A stretch of 64,000 nucleotides of DNA from Chrysoperla carnea (GCF_905475395.1 NC_058337.1:101984368-102048367), one strand, 5' to 3'; positions 51,001 through 62,667 are shown, counted from the stretch's first letter. Notes: a model not told the origin generated them from the sequence alone. Made by a program: numbers and translations.

Positions 51001-52041
51001 GTCTCGTCTAAAACTCACTATAGCACAGTTGAAAGGGATGGTAGGATTCTTGACAGAACACTGTCGATTGAACTATCACCTCCATAACATGGGGATATCT
51101 GATGATTCTAATTATAGAGCCTGTATGAAACCTCCATGCATGTTATTTGCACCTGAAGAAATCCATAGGGCGTCAGGTTTAGAATTTCGAAACCTTTGAT
51201 CCATAAATCCTGGGAGATATTCCGGTGGAGAAGCTGTGAGCTGTCTGGCCTCGACAGAAGTTTATAGATTTATCTGCTTAAAATAGCATCTCTTTTCCGG
51301 AGTCGTCTCGCTTTGGGTGATAGGTTGTTCTTAAGGAGGGTTCAAAGAACACCTTGATGTAGGCGTTAGGGACTCATTTTGGTACCCTTCTTATGTGTTT
51401 TTATTAGACCTACCAAATTAAGAGTATCTTTATTTGGCTCAAGGATGCTCAAAGTAACTAGATCTTAGTATATATCTATCAACATTAGCAGAATTTGCTG
51501 AAAAATAATAGCTTTTTAAATCATATCTTCTAGACAGATTTTGGGTTGGCAACGCCGGCTTGATCACATTTAAAATAGGCTGGCAAAGCTGGTTAAATCA
51601 ATGTTAAATTCAAATTACCTTTGCATCAGAAAAATCATAGTCTGGTTGAAATGATGCATTTAATGTGGCAATCAAGTAAAACAAAGTTTTACGACTGATG
51701 GTATCACACAAAGGACCTTCTTCATCACCGGATATACTACGGCTGCAAAGTAAAAGTAAATATTTTTAAGTAAATTATTAACTTCCGTTATAATAAGTTG
51801 GACTCCAGAAGTTGTGTTTTTACCTGTATGTGGAACGTCCAGGACTTAAACCTTCTGGTGGTGACAGTGCTTGTAAATCATGGGGATGTTGTTCAGCATT
51901 GAAACGTTTATATAGGGCTTTATCGTTACCAGCCATCTTACATGAATAACTTTCAATGCGACCACGAATATTACTATCACCAGTTTCAATGTACAATCCA
52001 TTATTGATTGCCTCAAAGCGTGAACTCTCCAATAATTTCAT
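48010..52041 (-). CDS. MAF1: MAF1, repressor of RNA polymerase III transcription
   Basis: Four coding exons on the minus strand, 52041-51824, 51742-51619, 50594-50317 and 48079-48010, join in frame at GT-AG sites to give 229 residues (human 256, Drosophila about 226). MAF1 binds RNA polymerase III under stress or low TOR signalling and blocks transcription of tRNA and 5S genes. The three family boxes are present: A at residues 1-40 ([27 protein letters not shown]), B at about 87-130 ([20 protein letters not shown], then WVVNAVD) and C at about 184-203 ([20 protein letters not shown]). [11 protein letters not shown] between B and C is also conserved. The linker after box A ([20 protein letters not shown]) is short and Ser-rich; in human MAF1 the matching region is phosphorylated by mTORC1. 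The chain ends in the usual acidic tail (MDEDDDFE). Introns 2 and 3 hold transposon remains. Confidence 0.97.
48513..48950. mobile_element. Tigger/pogo-type MITE in MAF1 intron 3
   Basis: Terminal inverted repeats CAGTAGAACTCCAATTATCC and GGATAATTGGAGTTCTACTG bound 438 bp, flanked by TA on both sides (48511-48512 and 48951-48952). TA target sites and CAGTAGAAC...TTATCCGAA ends are typical of Tigger/pogo elements of the Tc1-mariner superfamily. Inside, a GCGAAG(C/T)CAGTGT block is repeated (48617 and 48672). It encodes no transposase. Confidence 0.88.
49420..49930. repeat. Degenerate tandem duplication (~300 bp period) in MAF1 intron 3
   Basis: AAGTCTTTATAAAGCTATAA...CTGTGGGACTAC...CAGCATGGAAAAATGTCACT...ACAACTTTCATATGTAAAAT at 49430-49590 is repeated at about 49730-49920 with many substitutions. 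Confidence 0.6.
50953..51230 (+). pseudogene. Decayed LINE ORF2 tail (RNase H C-terminal region), antisense in MAF1 intron 2
   Basis: Conceptual translation gives [20 protein letters not shown] and then [20 protein letters not shown], which match the end of RNase H-bearing non-LTR retrotransposons (family pattern VGxLTGHCxLNxHLxxMG followed by CRxC-EEExExxHxxCxC). After YRAC the frame shifts: the next family block (ETSMHVICT) is readable one frame over and is followed by stops. It is a dead 5'-truncated copy. Confidence 0.7.
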
Positions 52042-53419
52042 TATGAAGTTTTGAAATAAAGAATTAAAAATAATTATTGTATTGACAAAAACGACGCACG
52101 ATTTCTCTTATCGAAAATGGTCAGTGTTGTTTGTTGATAAAATTTTGTTACTCGTTACGATGTATATATTAAAAACGATTAAAGACGAAAACGGTATTAA
52201 ATGTTTTGTCTTAAATCGTCTTAATATAATTTACTTATCCATGAGCATTGCGTAAAACGATTTAGGACAGCGTTTGTAAACATTGCGTCGGGATGTATAA
52301 ATATACCTTTTCTTTTACAATGGACAAAACTGAATTCAGCTGTGGGGAGTATTTGAAACGGTTGTCTTAAATTACTTTTGGTATTCAATAAAGTAGATTC
52401 AGCTACTGGATTTCCTGGGTACATTACAGAACTCGCAAATATTATTATTTACTTTAAACAATTTTTATTAATTTAAAGATGGCGGCGTATTATTTCTAAT
52501 GAATTTGTATTTCTTCTTTTAATTTTTTAAATAAAAATAATTTTAAGGTAAACACAAAAAATTAAAATTTTATATTAAGCTTAAACAAATGTCTTTAATT
52601 TATCAAGGTCGTGTAAAGGTACACAAAAGATATTACTTTTGGGCGAGTCCACTTTTTGTTTGTAGATAAACACTAAACTTTTCGATTTTATAAATGTTCA
52701 GACATCTCTAACTTATCACACATCATTTTCACTTCATTTAATTTTTCATTTATTAAATAGATAATTTTTCAACTTGTAACATATATAATTAATAATTTAC
52801 ACTGTTTTCACTTCAAAAAATTTTTGACAATTATATATGACAGCTACTTTACAGGGACGCTTTTTTCTATAATCTTTTCCATTTGATACTTTAGTTAACT
52901 GTAAAAACGAATGGTGACGCTAGTATGCGCCATGTCGTGGTTTTATAATGGAGTTCTGATTTTTTTCATGATCAATACAACTAAAAATCGTTAAATTCAA
53001 ATTGCAATTTCAAATACCTAGAAATGAAAATATTAGGGAAATGCCCAGCTTAAGCGCTTTGCAAAAAAATAGTTAATCTAAAAAATTAAGGGGGGAAAAT
53101 TGATCAAATTTTTACATTGATCATTAATCTCGTTTTTGCAAAATAATCAAGGACGAAATGGCTCAAGTTGATTAAAAATGTGTTTCTATTATCTGCTTAA
53201 ACTAAAAAAATACTTAAAATTGTAATTATTGAAATTTTAAAAATTATTAATTGTAAGAGTTGGTTTAGCCTCGAATAGGGTTGAAATTGGGTACAATAAA
53301 CTAACAACTCAAAACTTCTTAAACATTACCAACGTCCGTTTTGAACAAGTAATTTCCAAACTTTGAAAAAGGATTAACAAATTTTTTCTTATTCGTTTAT
53401 AAAAAAAAATTTTATATTA
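52042..53419. other. Upstream region of MAF1
   Basis: Would hold the MAF1 promoter and 5' UTR. No distinct repeat or second gene is recognised; the open frame at 52221-52424 has no family resemblance. Confidence 0.4.
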
Positions 53420-53853
53420 TAATAGGGTATTCTACTATTTTTGAAAAAGTACTTCAAAATGTTGATTTTGCTAATAAAAAGCCACAAAAAATTTATTTCG
53501 GAAAAATACACACGCTTTTTAGTTAAATCTTAAATTAAATTTTAAACCTTTTTTAAACTGTCAAAAACGCGTGCATCCAATTTGATGACGTTATATCGGT
53601 ATCATTACACGAAATAACACAAATAAGTTTGACAGATATATTCATAGACATCTGATTATAATAAATATAAATACTTATTATCTATGGATATATTATACCC
53701 AGCTGTCTACACTGAACTAATTGATGGTCTATGGCTTATACTGATATGACATCATAGCAAGGCTTGCCCCCGTTTTAGGTCACGTGATATACAGTTTAAA
53801 AATTACGATTTTTAATTTTAATACTTTGAAAAAAAAATGTGCTTTTTTGACTT
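53420..53853 (+). mobile_element. CAATAGGGTATT MITE, copy 3, right end lost
   Basis: Colinear with the complete copy at 26066 from AATAGGGTAT to GTGCTTTTTTGACT, including the CACGTG box at 53781-53786. The final ~90 bases and right terminal repeat are missing. Confidence 0.75.
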
Positions 53854-54607
53854 TAGAATCTTCATAATAAAATTTTATTACATAGAAAAAAATATGGTAC
53901 TCTATTGTAAAAAACTGCATATATAAAAAAAGAAAAGAAAATGGAATATACAAAGAATGACTTAAAAAAAGATACACATAGTCTGAATCACCAATAACAC
54001 ACATTTTGTATTTAAACAGCAATAAGTTGTACATATAATGCATACAATAAAGATTGTGGCACTTTAAATTCTGGTTGTTAGATATTTCAGACTTTTATAT
54101 CCCATAATACATTATTTTGAAAGAGCCTGTCTGTCCTCAATACTGACATAAATTATATTGTTTATGTATGATTTAAAAATATAAACAAGTTTTATTATTT
54201 ACACAAAAATCAGGCACCAAAACAAAAATATTGAGAGTTATATCGTTATATCAAATATAAGTTGATGATAAATGCGATGCCGCTGACCTCAGGTCTTTAT
54301 TATTAAGAAAAAAATAAAAACAATTTCTATTAAAATAACTTCTTGACTATTAAAATTATTACATGATTGAAATTTGAAATTGAGAACTTTTGTAGGTATG
54401 AAAATTGATGAGTTATTGAATGGTTTTGTAACTTGTGAAAGGAATGCATTTATTATCTTTATCTTCGGTGCAACAGAATTAATCTCTTTCAAACTTCAAA
54501 TATTAGTTTATTTTTCTACAAATAACTGATAATTTGTTATTTGTTTTTCTTCAAATAACTGATAGAGATATGACTAATTATATTGAGAACTATACTTTTC
54601 TTAATTT
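53854..54607. other. AT-rich DNA, no gene recognised
   Basis: Only low-complexity open frames rich in Lys, Phe and Tyr are present; no repeat border is seen. Confidence 0.4.
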
Positions 54608-55055
54608 TTATACCGTGTATATGTAAATATACATAGTATATTAAGTTTAGTCCCAAGTTTGTAACGCTTAAAAATATTGATGCTACGAAAGTCCATTTCC
54701 GGTTGTCTATCTGTCGTCTGTCTGTCCGTCTGTCATCACGATTACTCAAAAACGAAAAGAGATATCTAGCTGAAACTTTTATAGCGTACCTAGGCCGTAA
54801 AAAGTGAGGTCGAGTTCGTAAATGAGCAACATAGGTCAATTGGGTCTTGAGTCCGTAGGACCAATTTTGTAAACCGTTAGAGATAGAATAAAAGTTTAAA
54901 TGTAAAAAATGTTCCTTATAAAAAAATTAAGTATTATATGGGTATATCAGTTATATGTGTGTGACATGCATGTATGTGTAATGTGACAGAGTAATCAACA
55001 CTGTCTATACATGGTATTTTAACAGTTAACTCTGTCAACTGTTTGCTTTCACTTG
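54608..55055 (+). mobile_element. DINE-1/mini-me-like element, copy 5 (first of a dimer)
   Basis: It begins TATACCGTGTATATG, has GTTTGTAACGCTTAAAAATA, a GTCTATCTGTCGTCTGTCTGTC microsatellite and the ACTCAAAAACGAAAAGAGAT block, and ends TTGCTTTCACTTG. About 35 bases after GATGCTACGAAA are deleted relative to its neighbour, and part of the 3' region is shorter. Confidence 0.75.
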
Positions 55056-55654
55056 TTATACCATGTATATATGAAATATACATAGTATATTAAGTTTCGT
55101 CCCAAGTTTGTAACGCTTAAAAATATTGATGCTACGAAAAAAATTTTGGTATAGGTGTTCATAGAATCACCTAATTAATCCATTTCCGGTTGTCCGTCCG
55201 TCCGTCCGTCCGTCTCTGGACACGATAACTCAAAAACGAAAAAAGATATCGAGCTGAAATTTTTACAGCGTACTCAGGACGTAAAAAGTGAGGTCAAGTT
55301 CGTAAATGAGCATCATAGGTCAATTGTGTCTTGGGTCCGTAGGACCCATCTTTTAAACCGTTAGAGATAGAACAAAAGTTTAAATGTAAAAAATGTTCCT
55401 TATAAGAAAATAAAAAACTTTTGTTTGAAACATTTTTTTGTAAACATCACTGTTTACCCACGAGGGCGTTAATTAGGTGCAAATAGTATAGTATGTATTA
55501 ATATAGGAATATCAGTTGTGTGTGTGTGTGTGTGTATTTAAAAGTGAATATCTTTTGTTATTTACGTGACGTCAAAAAACAAACAATTGCGCATCAACAC
55601 TGTCTATACATGGTATTTCAACAATTAACTCAGTCAATTGTTTGTTTTCACTTG
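55056..55654 (+). mobile_element. DINE-1/mini-me-like element, copy 6 (second of a dimer)
   Basis: It follows the previous copy without a gap: CACTTG of copy 5 is joined to TTATACCATG of copy 6. It has the full order of blocks, a pure GTCCGTCCGTCCGTCCGTC tract near 55193, a (GT)n tract near 55518, the CAATTAACTCAGTCAATTG palindrome and a CACTTG end. Confidence 0.8.
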
Positions 55655-56377
55655 TTTATAGAAAGTTATGGTTTTCATTCCGAAAATAGAAATAAATTTT
55701 GATGATATCATTATATCAATTTCAAATTTTGATTAGGGTGGGATTTTTATTAAGGAAGGATTGATGCGAAGGATTGCGATTTTAGTTTTTTTTTTTTTTT
55801 TTAAGATTTTACTGGCGTAGATGCAGAGATGCTCAAAATTGATATTTCGCTTCAAACCAGTCCACGCGGACTGTTTTTCGCGATGACATTACTTAGGTGT
55901 ACATTTTACTTCATATATTGAACTAATAAATTTTAAAAATTAAAACTAATATTTCTCGTTGAATTGAATTTAAAGTAAATTGGTACATTGTACATTTACA
56001 CTTCCCCAAAAAGTGATGGGTTTAAACTGACCGCGATTTTGTGCAAGAAAGCCTACATAACTCAAATAATTATATAGTCTAGGTATCAGGCCAAACCAGC
56101 GCTGACGTTTTTCTTACGTATTAAGATGTACTGAAACTAATTTTCCCAACTTGCTTGGCTTAAATCTAGATAAGTCATGTATTAGAGACGTGTTCATAAA
56201 ATCATTATATTAGTTCATTTCCGTTTAATTTTCATCCTGGAGGAAAATCGGTCAATTAGATCTTTTAAATCGTAAGCTAAGTAAAGGAAGGACAATTTAC
56301 ATCTCAAAATTGGTCAAAGACTCGTTAGATTCTCCATAAGTTTAGCTATAAATCAGTTCATAGTATATTTCAGCACT
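55655..56377. other. Intergenic DNA, no gene recognised
   Basis: Contains a poly-T run near 55785; nothing else assignable. Confidence 0.4.
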
Positions 56378-56493
56378 ACTCTGCGTCAGAAAATGTGCAC
56401 AGGTTTTACCATTCTAAGTGATATAGCTGTAACATATCATACAGTAATATTACTTAGAATGGTAAAATCTTTGTACATTTTGTGACGCAGAGG
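56378..56493. repeat. Inverted repeat with ~41 bp arms and ~34 bp loop
   Basis: CTCTGCGTCAGAAAATGTGC...TTTTACCATTCTAAGT is mirrored by ACTTAGAATGGTAAAATC...ACATTTTGTGACGCAGAG with about five mismatches. A small palindromic MITE or hairpin RNA source is possible; no target duplication is seen. Confidence 0.75.
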
Positions 56494-56636
56494 TACATAC
56501 ATAGTGCCCAAAAACTTCGAGACTCCCCTGAATTTTAGAAAAATAATAGCTGTAGAAAAATGATTAAGACAAAAGATGTAGGATTTAGCTGGTAAAATAT
56601 AATGGTGGCCTTGAATTTGACAATAACCTTATAGTC

Positions 56637-59600
56637 CAAGAGCCCGCTTCGGCCAGACGCACATCATTTCATAAAACCCTAAAGTTTATCTGCGCACGTC
56701 ACCAACACAGGTAAGAACGATGAGCGACTATGTAGTTTAGGTAGTGGTTACCTTGGCCGGTAACAGGTAATAAAGGTGTAAAAAACAGCACCTCAAGTAC
56801 ATTAAGACATAAAGCTCTATTTTTTTACATTTTCTTCAGAATAATATTTAAAATGACGTCATCCATTGCCGGACACTTAGTATAGTTTCAACCCCCTGCC
56901 AGACACCCCCAAACTCTAAAAAATTGTGATTACACTTACATTATAGTATAAAAGCTGAATTTTATATATGTTTCTTGGGGGGCTATGAAAAGAAGTTACC
57001 CCAGTAGCCAGACAGTTTTCAAGGTTTTTTCCATCTTGCCAGAGGCCTTGAGAGTCCGCCGTCGGTGTAGCAGCACCTCAAGTACATTAAGATATAAAGC
57101 TCTATTTTTTTACATTTTCTTCAGAATAATATTTAAAATGACGTCATCCATTGCCGGACACTTAGTATAGTTTCAACCCCCTGCCAGACACCCCCAAACT
57201 CTAAAAAATTGTGATTACACTTACATTATAGTATAAAAGCTGAATTTTATATATGTTTCTTGGGGGGCTATGAAAAGAAGTTACCCCAGTAGCCAGACAG
57301 TTTTCAAGGTTTTTTCCATCTTGCCAGAGGCCTTGAGAGTCCGCCGTCGGTGTAGCAGCACCTCAAGTACATTAAGATATAAAGCTCTATTTTTTTACAT
57401 TTTCTTCAGAATAATATTTAAAATGACGTCATCCATTGCCGGACACTTAGTATAGTTTCAACCCCCTGCCAGACACCCCCAAACTCTAAAAAATTGTGAT
57501 TACACTTACATTATAGTATAAAAGCTGAATTTTATATATGTTTCTTGGGGGGCTATGAAAAGAAGTTACCCCAGTAGCCAGTCAGTTTTCAAGGTTTTTT
57601 CCATCTTGCCAGAGGCCTTGAGAGTCCGCCGTCGGTGTAGCAGCACCTCAAGTACATTAAGATATAAAGCTCTATTTTTTTACATTTTCTTCAGAATAAT
57701 ATTTAAAATGACGTCATCCATTGCCGGACACTTAGTATAGTTTCAACCCCCTGCCAGACACCCCCAAACTCTAAAAAATTGTGATTACACTTACATTATA
57801 GTATAAAAGCTGAATTTTATATATGTTTCTTGGGGGGCTATGAAAAGAAGTTACCCCAGTAGCCGGACAGTTTTCAAGGTTTTTTCCATCTTGCCAGAGG
57901 CCTTGAGAGTCCGCCGTCGGTGCGAGCGCGAGGCAATATATATTCAGGCGGGTTTAAGTGAGATGGTGAGTTTAATAAAAAAACAAATCTAAACAAGTGA
58001 AAACTAACAATTGACTGAGTTAATTGTTGAAATACCATGCATAGTCAGTGTTGATTTCTTTATCACATTACACATACAAACATGTGACACATACATAACT
58101 GATAATCAAGTATAGTACATATTATAAAATTTCCGCCTAATTGGCGCCCTCACGGATAAACAGTGATGTTTACGAAAAAATGTTTCAAACAAAAGTTGTT
58201 TAATTTTTGATAAGGAACATTTTTTACTTTTCAACTTTTGTTCTATCTCTAACGGTTTACAAGATGGGTCCTACGGACCCAAGACCCAATTGACCTATGA
58301 TGCTCATTTACGAACTTGACCTCACTTTTTACGTCCTGAGTACCCTGTAAAAATTTCAACTCGATATCTTTTTTCGTTTTTGAGTTATCGTGTCCACAGA
58401 CGGACGGACGGACGGACGGACAACCGGAAATGGACTAATAAGGTGATTTTATGAATACCTATGACAAAATTTTTTTCCTAACATCATTATTTTTAAGCGT
58501 TACAAACTTGGGACTAAACTTAATATACTATGTATATTTCATACATGGTATAAAAAGTAATCCATAAATTTTTCGAGTTTTGTTAATATTTTTGAGAAAT
58601 TCAAGTTTTGACTGTGTGAGGTAATAATATTGTTTATCGTATGAAATCCAATGAACAAATATTTTAAATGTAAAAAAATAAAAATAGAGCTTTATATCTT
58701 AATGTACTTGAGGTGCTGCTACACCGACGGCGGATCTCAAGGCCTCTGGCAAGATGGAAAAAACCTTGAAAACTGTCTGGCTACTGGGGTAACTTCTTTT
58801 CATAGCCCCCCAAGAAACATATATAAAATTCAGCTTTTATACTATAATGTAAGTGTAATCACAATTTTTTAGAGTTTGGGGGTGTCTGGCAGGGGGTTGA
58901 AACTATACTAAGTGTCCGGCAATGGATGACGTCATTTTAAATATTATTCTGAAGAAAATGTAAAAAAATAGAGCTTTATATCTTAATGTACTTGAGGTGC
59001 TGCTACACCGACGGCGGATCTCAAGGCCTCTGGCAAGATGGAAAAAACCTTGAAAACTGTCTGGCTACTGGGGTAACTTCTTTTCATAGCCCCCCAAGAA
59101 ACATATATAAAATTCAGCTTTTATACTATAATGTAAGTGTAATCACAATTTTTTAGAGTTTGGGGGTGTCTGGCAGGGGGTTGAAACTATACTAAGTGTC
59201 CGGCAATGGATGACGTCATTTTAAATATTATTCTGAAGAAAATGTAAAAAAATAGAGCTTTATATCTTAATGTACTTGAGGTGCTGCTACACCGACGGCG
59301 GATCTCAAGGCCTCTGGCAAGATGGAAAAAACCTTGAAAACTGTCTGGCTACTGGGGTAACTTCTTTTCATAGCCCCCCAAGAAACATATATAAAATTCA
59401 GCTTTTATACTATAATGTAAGTGTAATCACAATTTTTTAGAGTTTGGGGGTGTCTGGCAGGGGGTTGAAACTATACTAAGTGTCTGGCAATGGATGACGT
59501 CATTTTAAATATTATTCTGAAGAAAATGTAAAAAAATAGAGCTTTATGTCTTAATGTACTTGAGGTGCTGTTTTTTACACCTTTGTTACCTGTTACCTGC

Positions 59601-59719
59601 CAAGGTAACCACTACCTAAACTACATAGTCGCTCATCGTTCTTACCTGTGTTGGTGACGTGCGCAGATAAACTTTAGGGTTTTATGAAATGATGTGCGTC
59701 TGGCCGAAGCGGGCTCTTG
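56637..59719. mobile_element. Large foldback element with tandem-repeat arms
   Basis: The outer ends CAAGAGCCCGCTTCGGCCA (56637) and TGGCCGAAGCGGGCTCTTG (ending 59719) are perfect inverted repeats. The arms (56637-57922 and 58674-59719) are inverted copies. After a ~150 bp unique outer part, each arm is made of 285 bp tandem units, about four on the left and three on the right. Units are nearly identical (rare differences such as CAGACAG/CAGTCAG). The ~750 bp centre contains a DINE-like element (57994-58554). This is the structure of foldback (FB/Galileo-like) transposons. The repeated 61-codon open frames within the units are by-products of the repeat, not genes. No target-site duplication could be made out. 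Confidence 0.92.
57994..58554 (-). mobile_element. DINE-1/mini-me-like element, copy 7, in the foldback centre
   Basis: It has CAAGTGAAAACTAACAATTG, the palindrome, a GACGGACGGACGGACGGAC tract (near 58403) and the TACATGGTATAA end. It fills most of the spacer between the foldback arms, leaving ~70 bp on the left and ~120 bp on the right as original centre. Confidence 0.8.
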
Positions 59720-60084
59720 CTCTATTAACCATTCTTGGTTTCAGCACACACACATCTAAATACGTAAGAGTGACAATATTTGATGTAGCCTTCAATCGCG
59801 ATCGCCTACTAAAATTAGCCTGGCTACTAGACTAATACAACAATTAAAATGTTCTAATTTATAAAAAATATAAATTAATTAAATGTACTTATTTATTAAT
59901 TAATTAAAATAATGAAACTAACCATATTGCATTATCTTTTAAATAGAAATGTTTATTAAATAAAAATGGAATTGACCAAATTTAACGTATCTTCAATACA
60001 TTTGAAAAAGTATCGATGTTTCCACATTTGGCATTAGGGCAAATATAAACGAATAACTACCACAAAAAATGAAAAATTTAACCC
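59720..60084. other. Intergenic DNA, no gene recognised
   Basis: AT-rich flank of the foldback element; nothing assignable. Confidence 0.4.
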
Positions 60085-60200
60085 AAAATCAGTGGGTTTG
60101 AAAAAAAAGTTGATTCAAATACGATAAAATTTGGCTAAAATATCTAAAAACTTGATTTTTTGAACTTTATGACGTCATAAAAATCCTAAAAAAATTGATA
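60085..60200. repeat. Decayed fragment of the ~316 bp satellite unit
   Basis: AAAATCAGTGGGTTTGAAAA, CTTGATTTTTTGAACTTTAT and GACGTCATAAAAATCC follow the order of the satellite unit at 4146-4285, with many substitutions. Confidence 0.5.
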
Positions 60201-61335
60201 CTGCCCTAAAACTGCCCTTTTTACTCTTATTTACTTTAGAAAGACTTATCATATATTATACATATAATTCATTTTCTAATTCGGATACCCGTTTTTATGA
60301 ATTTTTTTTTTAAAAACACGATTTTGTCCAAGGTTTAAATAATTAAGCAAAACTAGATTTTTTTCCAAAAATGTAAAATGGTTTTTGGTTTTCGGTAGTA
60401 TACGGTGTGTCGCATTTAAGATGAAGACACCGTTACATTTTCTATATTTATTGGAATATCTATTTGAAATTTTGCACAGGGTCATACAGAGTGATAGGTG
60501 AGGTTAATAATGAAAAAAATTAAAATACGAATTTGACCATGAAAATCGGTACACGACTATACAAAAATATTCTAGGCAACTTTTTCTTATCGTTTTTTTT
60601 TTCGGTATCTCTTGTGCTAGGGAAAATATTAAGAATCGGCCCTATTTGACAAATTTAATATATTTTTTGGTGATGTTTGGAAAAATTGTCATTCTAGATA
60701 ATCATCTTTTACGCAAAAAAGGATTCGATATTTGGGTACACTCCCCTATCGACAGCAGATAATTTTGTGCGCCGAAATAACAAATTTTTTAAATCCTTTG
60801 GCAGGAAGACCCCTGTAGTGCCCCGGGGCCTACTATTATAGTTTCAACCCTATCTTCGTTCCAAAAATTAGTCTTATACGAAAACTTGTCCGTCAAAATA
60901 AAATTATGAAATAACATCAAAGTAGTTACAGCTAAATTGACCAGATGTTTTCATGTCCCAAGTAGTCATTCGACCTTAAGTTTTTCTTGTCATTCGTCTA
61001 AAATATTGATCGACATGAAGTGATTTCATATTCTAACATTTTCATGATCAGTTCGAGGCATTGAATATACTATACGTAATGTTTATATACACGCATACTT
61101 ATAACACATAGAGAATGATTTTGAGAGATGAATTCGTAAATATTTTAAACGAATTGCTATTTTCGAACATCTGGCTGCCACCAATGTATGTATGTATGTA
61201 TAATCATAATTTTTAATGTATTAGTAATTATATTTGTACAAAGATGCGTGTCATCTTACATATACGAATATTGAGTGTGGATAAAATCGTCAATTTATGT
61301 GGTGTCTGGACATTTATCTTAATTTCCTATAAAAA
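60201..61335. other. Intergenic DNA, no gene recognised
   Basis: A GTGTGTCGCATTTAAGATGA block near 60405 resembles the ends of insect repeats, but no partner end was found. There is a short (GTAT)n tract at 61185-61202. Confidence 0.35.
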
Positions 61336-61892
61336 CAAGTGAAAACAAACAAATGACTGAGTTAATTGTTGAAATACTATGCATATATAGTGCTGATTAC
61401 TCTATCACATTGCACATACATATACAATTTATATAATACATACTATTCAATTTACGCCTAATTTGCGCCCTCGCGAGTAAACAGTGATGTTTACGAAAAA
61501 ATGTTTCAAACAAAAGTTGTTTATTTTTTGATAAGGAACATTTTTTACATTTAAACTTTTGTTCTCTAACGGTTTATAAGATGGGTCATACGGACCCATA
61601 GGACAAGACCCAATTGACCTATGTTGCTCATTTACGAACTCGATCTCACTTTTTACGTCCTGAGTACGCTGTAAAAATTTCAGCTTGATATCTTCTTTCG
61701 TTTTTGAGCTATCGTGCCCACAGACGGACGGACGGACGGACAACCGGAATTGGACTAATTAGGTGACTTTAGGTGACTAATTAGGTGCCTATACCCAAAT
61801 TTTGTTCGTAGGCGTAGGGTCAATATTTTTAAGCGTTACAAACTTGGGACTAAACTTAGTATACCTTGCATATTACATATATGCATGGTATA
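61336..61892 (-). mobile_element. DINE-1/mini-me-like element, copy 8
   Basis: CAAGTGAAAACAAACAAATG end, GTTAATTGTTGAAATACTATG, GCGAGTAAACAGTGATGTTT, GACGGACGGACGGACAACCG tract (near 61724) and GCATGGTATAA end. A short internal duplication (TTAGGTGACTTTAGGTGAC) sits near 61758. Confidence 0.8.
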
Positions 61893-62023
61893 ATAAAAGT
61901 TCGCGAAAACAATAATAATATGTACAAACAAAAACAAACAGTCACTCCAATTACTTTGGGAGTGTAGATAAAATACAATTTCATACAGCAGAATAAACAA
62001 CGGAACATAAACAGACATCTATA

Positions 62024-62640
62024 CAGGGTGCACCTTTTGAATCTATTATTGCTAATTGCTCGTTTTGCAGTTAACCAATCAATTAATATCTTGAACAAAA
62101 ATTGCAGACTATGATGTGGGGCATCAAGTTCTGACATCAGATTGAACCTAATTATTCAGGTTGCTTTAATAGTCAATTTAGATCCTAAAAGACAAGTACT
62201 AGAATTACACTTCAAATTAGGAAGTTGATCCTCATAAAAAAATTATGGTTTTTTATTTGAAAATCGTTAGCATTCGGAGGGAATGCGACTTAAAAATTTG
62301 TGATTATTGCATTTAATCGAAAGACAACACACTAACTACGGAAAAATGTTTTAGCCAAAAGTTGCCAAGAGCAATAGAGGACATTCTCCTGTGTCCATGA
62401 CTTTGCCCTATAATTATCGATAAGCTTTAAGAGTATTTTCTTTCGATTAAATGCAATAATGGCATAATTTTAAGTCACATTTCCTCTGAAAGCTTAGGAT
62501 TTTCGAAAAAATGTTTTTAATAAAAAATCTTAGTTTTTTTATGAGGATCAACTTCCTGATTTGAAGTGTAATTCTAACCCTTACTTTTTAGAATCTTAAA
62601 TGACTATTACATCAACTCGGAGAACTAGGTCTAATCTGAT
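62024..62640. repeat. Palindromic family D element, uninterrupted copy
   Basis: The left arm from ACAGGGTGCACC through GACATCAGATTGAACCTAAT, AGGAAGTTGATCCTCATAAA and GCATTTAATCGAAAGACAAC is mirrored by GTTTTATCG-type blocks, TTTTTTTATGAGGATCAACT and GAACTAGGTCTAATCTGATC. Arms are about 230 bp with a ~110 bp centre. The outermost right end (ACCCTGTAT) is missing. Confidence 0.8.
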
Positions 62641-62667
62641 CTACTGATTTTGACGGGACTTTCCCTA

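Noticed and set aside
48010-52041. ORFs at 48445-49016 as extra MAF1 exons
   Set aside because: They are explained by the Tigger-type MITE, and the MAF1 frame closes correctly without them.
56985-57740. Three near-identical 61-codon open frames (MKRSYPSSQTVFKVF...) in tandem
   Set aside because: They are the same chance frame in successive 285 bp repeat units of the foldback element, with no codon signal or family resemblance.
56637-59719. Target-site duplication for the foldback element
   Set aside because: The flanks (CTTATAGTC and CTCTATTAA) do not match well enough to call a duplication.
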